From contig OZ245995.1 in the NCBI GenBank assembly GCA_965230185.1, forward strand, positions 1,612,001 to 1,676,000: a stretch of DNA of 64,000 nucleotides, in the 5' to 3' direction. Shown piece after piece: positions 1 through 7,518 of the stretch. The translations under genes were made by a program, and so were the position numbers. Source of the stretch: Motiliproteus sp965230185. GTDB lineage: Bacteria > Pseudomonadota > Gammaproteobacteria > Pseudomonadales > Balneatricaceae. Each line of letters starts with the position of its first letter. Position 1 is the stretch's first letter. The notes under the pieces were generated by a model. That model did not search any database, had not been told where the DNA came from, and saw nothing but the letters and a program-made list of their open reading frames with translations.

Positions 1-1
1 G

Positions 2-289
2 ACCGTTGAGCAGGGGACGGAAGCCGCCCGTATGTGTGCGCTGAACCTGATCGCCCAGGTGCGGGCCGCCTGCAATGGCGATCTGGATCGTGTCAGGCAG
101 GTGGTGCGTCTGGGCGCATTTGTAAACGCCGTGGCTGACTTTACCGAGCACCCGAAAGTGGTCAACGGCGCTTCCGACCTGATGGCGGAGGTGTTCGGCG
201 AGCGCGGTCGCTGTGCCCGAACCAATGCCGGCTCAACACTGCCGCTGGGGTTTGCAGTTGAGATAGACGGAATCTTTGAAATCGAGTGA
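2..289 (+). CDS. RidA/YjgF family protein, 5'-truncated by window edge
   Basis: The reading frame is open from base 2, so the gene starts before the window; about 95 C-terminal residues remain. The end has RidA-type features: a region reading RVVRLGAFVNAV, then PKVVNGASDLM and a final segment SLPLGFAVEIDGIFEIE-like in which the usual PxR arginine region is replaced by RCARTNAGS. RidA proteins are small cytosolic trimers that hydrolyse reactive enamine/imine intermediates; the subgroup seen here often has other or unknown roles. A MITE copy (333-595) and a rho-independent hairpin (636-666) follow. The family call is good; the substrate is unknown. Confidence 0.75.
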   Translation, partial: TVEQGTEAARMCALNLIAQVRAACNGDLDRVRQVVRLGAFVNAVADFTEHPKVVNGASDLMAEVFGERGRCARTNAGSTLPLGFAVEIDGIFEIE

Positions 290-332
290 CCGGAGGAAAA
301 GGAAACTGCTTCAGAATGGTGAGTTCCCTTTG

Positions 333-595
333 GGACCCTGCGAATAAGTCCTTTGCGCCTCTGGCTTTCAGAGCGATCATAGATCAAGGCAACGATTACA
401 GGCATACCGGTGGTCTGTCGAAAATCGTTAACGCTGAGATCTGGTCGCTCTGAAAGCCCCGAAGGGCGGGCTCTGGAACGGCCACCTGCGGCGTCAGACT
501 ACTTGAAAAGGACCCGTCATTTCGCTGCGCAGTCTTCCTGGCATCTGGCCGTTCTATAGCCCGCAGAGAACACATAGGACTTGTTCTCAGGGTCC
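333..595 (-). mobile_element. 263-bp MITE, degenerate copy
   Basis: The element has imperfect terminal inverted repeats (left GGACCCTGCGAATAAGTCC, right end the complement of GGACCCTGAGAACAAGTCC). It matches the element at 26582-26844 in inverted orientation over its whole length, and both are 263 bp. Flanking bases (TTTG before, CTGG after) do not form a matching duplication, so this looks like an older or decayed insertion. The ends resemble the IS5-family terminal repeat (known from memory as GGAAGGTGCGAA...). No transposase is encoded. Confidence 0.75.
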
Positions 596-635
596 CTGGC
601 ATGCGATGACACCTCACGTGCGTGCTCGCCTTTTT

Positions 636-666
636 ACCCGGGCTCTGGCTACATCCCGGGTTTTTT
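636..666 (+). terminator. Rho-independent terminator
   Basis: ACCCGGG (636-642) pairs with CCCGGGT (655-661) around a 12-nt loop and runs into six T residues. It would end transcription from the truncated RidA gene; the MITE copy now lies between the gene and this hairpin. Confidence 0.7.
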
Positions 667-744
667 ATGGTTGCCAGAATATCCGCTCTGAATATATCGT
701 CCGGGTTCGACCGCTGAATTTGCTGTAAACAGGGTGAACCGATC

Positions 745-1473
745 TTGCCTGAACTGCTGATCATTAAGACTGGCTGCACGTTTGCAGATACGGCTCGCTG
801 CCATGGCGATTTCGAGGAGCTGTTTGTGCGCGGTCTTGGCATATCCACCGGTGCTATCAGGGTACATGAGGCCCGGGACTCAGTTCCGTTGCCGGATCCG
901 GAGCGCTGTGACGGCGTGGTCATTACCGGAGCGCACTCCATGGTCACCGACGCCGATGAGTGGATCGCAGGACTGCAAATATGGTTACGTGCCGCCGCGC
1001 GGACTACGGCACCGGTGCTGGGGGTCTGTTACGGGCATCAGCTCATCGGCCAGGCTTTTGGTGGCCGATCCGGCCCGCACCCGGCGGGCCCTGAAGTGGG
1101 GACCGTGGAGATTACCAGAACCGCTGCTGCGCTCGATGACCCGCTCTTCAGTAACCTTCCGGAACATTTTCCGGTGCATGTCACCCATCACCAGTCTGTT
1201 CTCAGACTGCCCGCCGGTGCCGTAGTGCTGGCGGCTAACGACCATGATCCCCATCAGGCTATCCGTATCGGCAATAATATCTGGGGCGTGCAGTTTCACC
1301 CGGAATTTACCGCTGGCGTGACCGAAGACTATATCGATCGGCAGCACGACATTCTGACTGCATGGGGTCAGGATCCGTCGGCTCTGCGGAAGCGGGTTTG
1401 TGATACCCCGTTGAGCAATGCGCTATTGGGGCGTTTCGCCAGCATATGTGGCTTCGATACCGTCCCGGTATGA
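745..1473 (+). CDS. Class I glutamine amidotransferase (GMP synthase-like)
   Basis: 242 residues forming a single amidotransferase (GATase1) domain. The nucleophile elbow GVCYGHQL puts the catalytic cysteine near residue 95, and the GVQFHPEF motif near 185-187 supplies the catalytic His and Glu. No synthetase domain is fused, so it belongs to the free-standing GMP-synthase-like amidotransferases that strip ammonia from glutamine or act on gamma-glutamyl compounds. The start is TTG at 745, chosen because AGGGTG lies about 9 nt upstream and no in-frame ATG or GTG is near. It stands alone between a terminator and a repeat region. The substrate cannot be told from sequence. Confidence 0.85.
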   Translation: MPELLIIKTGCTFADTARCHGDFEELFVRGLGISTGAIRVHEARDSVPLPDPERCDGVVITGAHSMVTDADEWIAGLQIWLRAAARTTAPVLGVCYGHQLIGQAFGGRSGPHPAGPEVGTVEITRTAAALDDPLFSNLPEHFPVHVTHHQSVLRLPAGAVVLAANDHDPHQAIRIGNNIWGVQFHPEFTAGVTEDYIDRQHDILTAWGQDPSALRKRVCDTPLSNALLGRFASICGFDTVPV

Positions 1474-1507
1474 AGTGGCCGGATCAATCTGCCCGCTGGG
1501 TATTATT

Positions 1508-2165
1508 CAGGTTCTTCGCGCTTAATCGTGAAAGTTCCGTAGCCAGCGCTGAGCGGACGTTTGCTCTGGTGGTGCTTTGGGAGTTTAAAGCTCCTTTGCG
1601 GAGTCAGCTGAGGTTTTTTGTTGCACCCCCGCCGGGCGCCTTCATTTTTGACAAACGCATCAAAAACGAAGCAAAAAATGCTTCAGGTGCTTCTTAGCCC
1701 CACCGCTTGCCGGCTTCGCCGGTGCCCCGCGCGCAGCCCCCGTTGTTCGGGCGCATCGACAGGCCGTCCATGCCTGACGATGTGGCTCGGCATCCCTGCC
1801 TCGCCCCTTGCGGGCCTGATCGAATAACGGACACTGTGCCCGGCTGCGCAAAGGGGGAATATGCCAGCCGCTGATCCGGTGCCTCCTTCAACAGTCGCCA
1901 GGCGAGCGGTTAACTCCCCAACCCCCTTTGAAACCGATAAATCGCAGGCTGAAACTGGCCCGCAGGGGCCCGTCATGGATGACGGGCCTGGCCTCCGCGG
2001 CAGGGATGCCGCGCAGGCCGGCCTCAGACTGAGATTTATAGCGCCGAAGGCGCGTATCCGAAGGACGGTTTCGTTGGGGTGTCTTTTTTCGCTTACCTTT
2101 TTGGACAAGCAAAAAGGTAAGGCGCCCGGGTAGGCGCAACAGAAACTATCCGGCCACACCAGCAA
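1508..2165. repeat. Intergenic region with diverged copy of the ~590-bp repeat
   Basis: No convincing gene lies between 1474 and 2230. The region begins with GGTTCTTCGCG and ends with a GGCGCCCGGGTAGGCGCAAC block followed by ATCCGGCC. The same two ends bound the long repeats at 38769-39354 and 47611-48199, although the middle is different. It holds a perfect 12-bp inverted repeat (2092-2103 with 2110-2121, CTTACCTTTTTG arm), equivalent to the TTTCTTTTTTG hairpin in the other copies. Short ORFs on both strands here look like chance frames. Confidence 0.45.
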
Positions 2166-2230
2166 TGCAGGATAAATACCTGGCAAGCAGGCCGTGGCGA
2201 AAGATCTTCAGCGGAGGGGCTGCCGAACGC

Positions 2231-3097
2231 TCAGCCGTCGTCTTGCCGGGGCTGAAACAGCGGGCTCTCTTCAATGATTCGCACCAGCCGCTCCGTCGCT
2301 TCATTGACCGCTTCGGCAGCCAGCAGGGTTATATCGGTGTCGGGCAATGGCGGCAATCCTTCTTCGATAACGACCATCCCAGGCTCCAGTGTGTGGCGGG
2401 GAATAATACCGACACCGATGCCCGCATGCACCGCCGCCAGCACGCCGGCGCGGCTCTGGCTGGTGAAGGCGATGCGGTAGGGGATTTCGCTCTGTTCGAG
2501 GGCCCTGAGGGCAAAATCGCGGTGACAGCAACCTTCTTCAAAGATCGCTAATGGCAATGGATCGCGCCGATGGGCAGCATGAGCCTCACTGCTGACCCAG
2601 ACCAGCTGATCACGACTGAGTCTCAGGCCGCCTTCGGACTGCGCGGTCATTTCCACCAGGGCGATATCCAGTCTGCCTTCTGCCAGCAGCGACGTCAGAT
2701 GATGAGGGCGGTGGTCACAGACCACTTCCAGCCGGGCTTCAGGGTAGGTCAGTACGAAGGCTTCCAGCAGCGGAGTCAGGGTGCTGCTGGCGTACTGATC
2801 GTGGGTGCCCAGACGCACTTTGCCGGCAACATCGGCATGTCGGAATGAACCCAGTACGCGATCGTGCAGATTGAGCAGCCGGTGGGCATCGGATTTCAGC
2901 TGTTCTCCGGCCGGAGTCAGCCTGACCCCGTAGCGGCCGCGCTCGAACAGTTCGGTCGCCACCAGGGCTTCCAGTCGATTGAGTTGCATGCTGACCGTCG
3001 AAGGCGCCCGATGTAAGCGGTTCGCTGCGGTCGTGAGGTTGAGCGTTTCAGCAACGGTCATAAAAGTGCGCAGTAATGGAATCGACAAATCACGCAT
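2231..3097 (-). CDS. LysR-family transcriptional regulator
   Basis: 288 residues. Residues 1-60 form the winged helix-turn-helix (LLRTFMTVAETLNLTTAANR then STVSMQLNRLE), followed by the two-lobed effector-binding domain. It is transcribed away from the MFS gene at 3248, with a 150-bp shared intergenic region, the usual arrangement for a LysR regulator and its target. The effector is unknown. Family call is strong; control of the neighbouring transporter is inference. Confidence 0.9.
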   Translation of the reverse strand: MRDLSIPLLRTFMTVAETLNLTTAANRLHRAPSTVSMQLNRLEALVATELFERGRYGVRLTPAGEQLKSDAHRLLNLHDRVLGSFRHADVAGKVRLGTHDQYASSTLTPLLEAFVLTYPEARLEVVCDHRPHHLTSLLAEGRLDIALVEMTAQSEGGLRLSRDQLVWVSSEAHAAHRRDPLPLAIFEEGCCHRDFALRALEQSEIPYRIAFTSQSRAGVLAAVHAGIGVGIIPRHTLEPGMVVIEEGLPPLPDTDITLLAAEAVNEATERLVRIIEESPLFQPRQDDG

Positions 3098-3247
3098 GGT
3101 CAGAATTCAATATTGTTGAACGAAGGCGTCAATAATTATCGATATACAGAACGATAGCAATGGGCCAGGATAACCGGACCTCAGCTCGATCCACCTGTAC
3201 TCCCTGATTTCGGGGATTCATCACCCCGCCGCTCTGGAGATCAAACG

Positions 3248-4471
3248 ATGCGTATGGCTGTGATTTTCGGCATGAATCAGATAGTCAGCCACGGTTTCGG
3301 ACTGTTTCTGTTCGCCGCTCTGGTACCGTTGATGGCGGAAACACTCGCCATCACTCACTGGCATCTGGCGGTGATCGGTGCGCTCACTCAGCTGTCCTAC
3401 CTGGCCGGTGCGCTGATGCTGGGTCTGATCGGGCATCGCTATGGCAGTGATCGACTGGCGCTGATGACCGGCACCACGACCACGGTCCTGTTGTTCATGC
3501 TGTCGATGCTGCGGGATCCTCTGGTAATAGCCCTGGTGCTGAGCGGCATGGCCGCCAGCGCCGCCGTCAGCTGGGGCTGCATCGTTGAAATTGTCAGCAG
3601 ATACGTCGGCTCGGAACGGCGTTCCAGCTGTCTGTCCAGCGCTGCCAGCGGGACGGCCTGGGGTTACGGCCTCAACGGTCTGTTGATTCTGCTGGTGGTG
3701 CCGGCTTTCGGCTGGCAGAGCGGCTGGTTACTTGCCGGACTGATCGGGATGCTGGTCGTCGCTCTGACCCGGGGCCTGTTAAGGGGGCTGAAGGGACAAT
3801 CTCCGACGGGACGGGCTGTCGATGAACCGGCCATTCCGGTCAGGAAACTGCTGAAGACCATCATCGGTGAGCGTACCGCCTTGTTTGCCTGCATCATCAG
3901 CTTGCTGGTCGGCTTTACCACCATACCCTTTACAACCTGGCTGAACACCTGGCTCGATCAGCTTGGTCTGCCGGCGGCGCTGGGCGGGTACAGCTGGATG
4001 GCTGCGGGCCTGGTCGGCATGGTGGCGGGTTTCACCATCGGCAAGCTGGCCGACAGAAAAGGCCATAGTACGACACTGGTCGTGATATTCAGTGGTTTCT
4101 CACTGGGGATGCTGGCGCTGATCCTTGATCCGACGACCTGTGCCCTGCTGGCCGGTGCGGGTTACGGGCTGATGTACTTTCCAGTGTGGGGAATCCTGGC
4201 CAGCTGGATCGGTCAGCATTATTCTTCGACGGTCACGATGCGAATCAACAGTCTCTGCATGGTTGCTGCGGGACTGGGAGGTGGTCTGGGCAACCTTACG
4301 GCCGGCTATATCAGTGACATTTTCGGCTCACTGTACAGCGTCTACATCCTGCTGACTGCCTGCTCGGTATTGCTGCTCGCTCTTGCTCTGTATATCCGGA
4401 TTACCAGTCCCGGAAACAATCAGCTGAACAGCTTGCTGATTGAAGAGAGTTGCAGAGAAGCCGGCGCATAA
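3248..4471 (+). CDS. MFS transporter
   Basis: 407 residues with about 12 hydrophobic segments and the MFS layout of two six-helix halves. A basic cytoplasmic loop near residue 190 (LLRGLKGQSPTGRAVDE) separates the halves, and GKLADRKGH near 270 resembles the conserved inter-helix motif of the second half. The ATG at 3248 is preceded by CTGGAG 8-10 nt upstream. Being divergent from a LysR gene, it is probably induced by a LysR effector. The substrate (organic anion, drug or sugar) cannot be deduced. Confidence 0.85.
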   Translation: MRMAVIFGMNQIVSHGFGLFLFAALVPLMAETLAITHWHLAVIGALTQLSYLAGALMLGLIGHRYGSDRLALMTGTTTTVLLFMLSMLRDPLVIALVLSGMAASAAVSWGCIVEIVSRYVGSERRSSCLSSAASGTAWGYGLNGLLILLVVPAFGWQSGWLLAGLIGMLVVALTRGLLRGLKGQSPTGRAVDEPAIPVRKLLKTIIGERTALFACIISLLVGFTTIPFTTWLNTWLDQLGLPAALGGYSWMAAGLVGMVAGFTIGKLADRKGHSTTLVVIFSGFSLGMLALILDPTTCALLAGAGYGLMYFPVWGILASWIGQHYSSTVTMRINSLCMVAAGLGGGLGNLTAGYISDIFGSLYSVYILLTACSVLLLALALYIRITSPGNNQLNSLLIEESCREAGA

Positions 4472-4497
4472 CCGACAGCCTCTGAGAGGCTGTCGGT
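4471..4497. terminator. Hairpin between convergent genes
   Basis: ACCGACAGCCTC (4471-4482) and GAGGCTGTCGGT (4486-4497) form a perfect 12-bp stem with a 3-nt loop. It lies between the convergent MFS and cupin genes. There is no T-tract on either side, so it is a transcription barrier or weak bidirectional terminator rather than a textbook one. Confidence 0.55.
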
Positions 4498-4516
4498 CAG
4501 CGCTGGCATTAAGCGG

Positions 4517-4885
4517 TCAGCTGGGGGTAACGATAACGTAGAGCTTACGTACCGGTTCCAGCACCTCCCAGGTGCCGACAAAACCGGCGGGGATCACGAA
4601 GGAATCTCCGGCAGAGAAGGTGGAAGCGCTGCCCGCCTCGTCGGTCAGCACCACCTTGCCGGCAAGAATATGGCAGAACTCATTCTTGCTGGAATAGTCT
4701 GCATTCCACTTGCCTTCGGTGCACTCCCAGATTCCGGACAGCATCTGTTTGGTGTTGTCCTGAAACTGATTCCACAGGGTCTGTTCGGGTTGACCCTGCA
4801 GGCACCGGTCCGGGGCCATGGCGGATACTGAACCTTCGATGGTCGAGGCGGCGAAATCGATCACTTTCTGAATACTGTTGGACAC
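4517..4885 (-). CDS. Cupin-domain protein
   Basis: 122 residues with one cupin barrel of the small DUF861/EutQ-like type: a GxWxxxxG-like stretch (SGIWECTEGKWNADYSSKNEFCHILAGKV, key residues E and H) followed by FSAGDSFVIPAGFVGTWEVLE. Such proteins bind a metal or a small ligand and often sit in catabolic operons. The start is GTG at 4885, supported by AGGAG 9 nt upstream. It is the last gene of the four-gene minus-strand operon headed by the PreA-like flavoprotein. Its chemistry is unknown. Confidence 0.8.
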   Translation of the reverse strand: MSNSIQKVIDFAASTIEGSVSAMAPDRCLQGQPEQTLWNQFQDNTKQMLSGIWECTEGKWNADYSSKNEFCHILAGKVVLTDEAGSASTFSAGDSFVIPAGFVGTWEVLEPVRKLYVIVTPS

Positions 4886-4947
4886 AGTCTGTTACTCCTG
4901 TTGCGCAGGCAGGCGGCTATGGCTGGCCTGAGGAATGGAAAAAGGGG

Positions 4948-5280
4948 CTATACAGCGACCGGAACGTCCTGCATTTCATAGACCACATGATGGATATCTC
5001 CATCAAACATCGCCTCCAGCTTAAGGGCATCCTCCACGGCGACCTGACGTTCGGCGGAGTTTTTAGCCACTTCGAAATCATCCCAGTCCTTAAAAAACAG
5101 CTCGAATGACAGGTAGAATTTCGGGGGCTGACCGTCCCGAACCACGCCTTTGAGGAAGCGCAGCTGCTGAAGTTTCGGGTATTTAGCAACCAGCGGAAGG
5201 TGAACCTCCTGGACATAGGCATCAAACTCCGCCTCTGAGCCTTTGACGGTACCTTCGTAATATGCGCAAAACGCTAACAT
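4948..5280 (-). CDS. EthD-like ferredoxin-fold small protein
   Basis: 110 residues with the EthD/dimeric alpha-beta-barrel pattern: an N-terminal strand MLAFCAYYEGT, then FDAYVQEVHLPLVAKYPKLQQLRF, where HLPL matches the conserved H-x-P-L region of EthD proteins, and an aromatic-rich second half (FYLSFELFFKDWDDFE). The ATG at 5280 is preceded by CCAGGAGATCATC, giving a good ribosome site; a longer frame upstream is not supported. Members are small auxiliary proteins in oxidative degradation operons. The precise role is unknown. Confidence 0.7.
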   Translation of the reverse strand: MLAFCAYYEGTVKGSEAEFDAYVQEVHLPLVAKYPKLQQLRFLKGVVRDGQPPKFYLSFELFFKDWDDFEVAKNSAERQVAVEDALKLEAMFDGDIHHVVYEMQDVPVAV

Positions 5281-5379
5281 GATGATCTCCTGGGGTGTTT
5301 GTGTTTGTTGGGGAGCAGCCGCATTCGGTGAGTTACGGGAGAGTGGCAGCACCACCCACCCGGGCCACTGCTAAGGATG

Positions 5380-5625
5380 TTATTCGGGGAGTCGCTGCGG
5401 GCTGGTTTTAGCCAGCTCGGCATTGACGGCGATCCAGTCATCGGCATCGCAATCGGTATCGGGAAGGATGGCGCCATGCTCGCAGTCAAGCTCGCAGTTA
5501 CCACAATCACTGCACTCTTCCGGATTGATTGCCAGCATGCTGGCCCCTTCGTGAAAACAGTCTGCGGGGCAGGATTCGACGCAGTCGTAGCAGAGTGTGC
5601 ATGCATCGGTAACAACAAAAGTCAT
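5380..5625 (-). CDS. 2[4Fe-4S] ferredoxin
   Basis: 81 residues with two CxxCxxCxxxC cluster motifs: CTLCYDCVESCP near residues 9-20 and CSDCGNCELDC near 38-48. It is acidic, as expected for an electron carrier. It lies 67 bp downstream of the PreA-like flavoprotein in the same operon and is the obvious electron partner for it. The physiological donor or acceptor is not visible. Confidence 0.9.
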   Translation of the reverse strand: MTFVVTDACTLCYDCVESCPADCFHEGASMLAINPEECSDCGNCELDCEHGAILPDTDCDADDWIAVNAELAKTSPQRLPE

Positions 5626-5692
5626 AACGACCTCCTGTATTGGGTGTCAGAGGTTTAAAGCGGCCGGACAGGAGGGCCTGCCCGGCTGAGTG

Positions 5693-6934
5693 TCAGTCGA
5701 CCAGCAATGCTTCGATGGCGGAAGGCGAGAGGTCCTTGGGGCCCATGCGAATGGCATCCCAGGGGCAGACGTTCCAGCAGAGCTCGCAGCCGATACAGTT
5801 GCTCTCGGTGCTGACCACCTGCTCTTCACCTTCGTTGAGGGCGTCGTAGTAACAGTTCTTAATACAGGTCGTGCATTTGGGGAACTTGCACTTGTCGTGA
5901 TCGATATAGGCCTGTAGCGGACTGGCCTTGAACAACTCTTCCAGTGAGGGGGCGGCCCGGCGCGAGGAGATGCCGTACAGGTCATCGATGGTTTCGTAGC
6001 CGTGGGAGTCCATGAACTTCTCGACGTCACCGATCACCTTCGGCAGCCATTCGATTCCCTTCAGCATCAGTACCGAGCCCACCTGCATGATACGGGCCCC
6101 GGTCATCATAAATTCAATGGCGTCGCGACCGTCGAAAATGCCGTTGGATCCGGCTATTTCCATTCCCAGTTTCGAATAGATGTCCTGAACCCAGCGCAGG
6201 GTGATGGGTTTCACCCAGGGACCGCCGACACCGGCGGTGCCGCCGATATAGGGAGTACCGGTTTCGATGTCGGTGGCGAAACCCTTGAACCGGCTGTTGA
6301 CGGAAACCGCTGCTGCTCCCGCTTCCTTTGCGGCTTTGGCGATCTCGGTCAGATCAATCGCTTCCGGGGTCAGTTTGACGATCACCGGGATATCGACGGC
6401 TTCGACGCAACGGCGCGTGATTTCGTAGGTAGCTTCCGGGTTCTGGGCGATCATGCTCCCCGGGTATTTGCCGACCCACTCGGTGGGGTAGGGGTTATGC
6501 AGGTTGATTTCGATCATCGGCACGCCGCAATCTTCCGTCATCTTGCACAGCGTTGCCCACATATCCAGGGTGCCGGCGGAAACGTTGCCGATCACATGGG
6601 CGCCATGCTGTTCCGCATAAGCCTGAGTTTCTTTCAGATAGGCGATCCACTCTTCATAGTGTTCGCTGATATAACCGGAGCGGCTGTAGAAGGTGAAGTT
6701 GCGGGGCACCTTGCCGCGGATGGGTTGTCCTTTATCGTTGAGAATCGCGTACTTGGAGTGTTTGGTCAGCGTCGACATCGACTTCATTTCGCTGACCGTT
6801 TTGACGATAACGCCTGCCGCGCCGTTGTCGATACACTTCTTAATGTTGTCAACGCTGTTCGACGGCTCGATAGAAGCGACGATAATCGGATTTTTAAATT
6901 TGAGTCCGCAAAACTCTACGCTCATGTCAGCCAT
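5693..6934 (-). CDS. PreA-like dihydroorotate dehydrogenase-fold flavoprotein with C-terminal 4Fe-4S domain
   Basis: 413 residues. Residues 1-310 are an FMN-binding TIM barrel of the DHODH/PreA type (FCGLKFKNPIIVAS at the start, VNSRFKGF, then the phosphate-binding GARIMQVGSVLM). Residues 345-400 carry two 4Fe-4S motifs (CKFPKCTTCIKNC and CIGCELCWNVCP). The layout matches the PreA subunit of NAD-dependent dihydropyrimidine dehydrogenase. However, where PreA and DPD have the catalytic cysteine (NFSCPQ/NLSCPH), this protein reads NLHNPYP, so a true dihydropyrimidine dehydrogenase is doubtful. No PreT subunit is next to it; the ferredoxin probably transfers electrons. ATG 6934 has ACAGGAA 8 nt upstream; a TTG at 6952 with AAGGAG is an alternative start. 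Confidence 0.8.
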   Translation of the reverse strand: MADMSVEFCGLKFKNPIIVASIEPSNSVDNIKKCIDNGAAGVIVKTVSEMKSMSTLTKHSKYAILNDKGQPIRGKVPRNFTFYSRSGYISEHYEEWIAYLKETQAYAEQHGAHVIGNVSAGTLDMWATLCKMTEDCGVPMIEINLHNPYPTEWVGKYPGSMIAQNPEATYEITRRCVEAVDIPVIVKLTPEAIDLTEIAKAAKEAGAAAVSVNSRFKGFATDIETGTPYIGGTAGVGGPWVKPITLRWVQDIYSKLGMEIAGSNGIFDGRDAIEFMMTGARIMQVGSVLMLKGIEWLPKVIGDVEKFMDSHGYETIDDLYGISSRRAAPSLEELFKASPLQAYIDHDKCKFPKCTTCIKNCYYDALNEGEEQVVSTESNCIGCELCWNVCPWDAIRMGPKDLSPSAIEALLVD

Positions 6935-6952
6935 AGTATATTCCTGTCTCAA

Positions 6953-6974
6953 TATTCTCCTTCGAAGGAGAATA
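6953..6974 (-). promoter_or_regulatory. 22-bp perfect palindrome over the ribosome site of the PreA-like gene
   Basis: The core ATTCTCCTTCGAAGGAGAAT is a perfect palindrome, extended by one T/A pair on each side. Its AAGGAG arm lies just before the alternative TTG start and 18 nt before ATG 6934. It could be a dimeric repressor operator or, in RNA, a hairpin that hides the ribosome site. No regulator gene lies directly beside it. Confidence 0.5.
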
Positions 6975-7518
6975 AGTATTAAGTTATTGTTCGAATCAGT
7001 CAGTCGTCAGGGTTGACGAAGCTATTTTTGTTTTTTGGTGATTGATATTTCAAATTAAAATAACTTAACGATTAATAGACTGGATTTATTAATGGTTCTG
7101 CAGTCGGCTCCCTATCAGGCCGGTCTCCGTAGTATTCAATGAAATAGAAGCGGGATTGTTTTAAATGTACACCGCTCTGCAGGATGGTTTTCTGAATGAT
7201 ATTACAGTTGGCATTAACGAATCTTCTCTCAGAAGTATCTCTGTCCTTAACAGAGCGTATTCTTTTAAATGACAAAACTCAATTTATATAAGCCATAGCC
7301 AGTGCTTATTAATTGATATTGAGATTTTATTGGAATCTATTAATCCTCTCGATGATTATTTAAACCACGGTCAAGGGTTGGCAGTTTATCCGGGAATCTG
7401 AAAGTAACTTATCGGCGAGTCTGGCGGCTCCGGAACGTACGGAGCGGCAGGCAGCGGATGCTTTACAGGTTCATCAGCTATCTGGCTTGAAATAATAATT
7501 AGAAGACTGGAGTTTGTT
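6975..7518. other. AT-rich divergent intergenic region
   Basis: About 540 bp of AT-rich sequence lie between the minus-strand flavoprotein operon and the plus-strand BCCT gene, so promoters for both must be here. A 67-codon minus-strand frame (7072-7275) opens with TTG and has no clear ribosome site; I do not consider it a supported gene. Confidence 0.5.

Noticed and set aside
5693..6934. Assigning preA and a complete dihydropyrimidine dehydrogenase
   Set aside because: Catalytic Cys motif absent, no PreT gene, and no RutR-type operator upstream.
7072..7275. 67-codon minus-strand frame in the divergent intergenic region
   Set aside because: TTG start without ribosome site; it would occupy the promoter region.
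6975..7518. Riboswitch or attenuator upstream of the BCCT gene
   Set aside because: No conserved fold or terminator-like hairpin could be recognised by eye.
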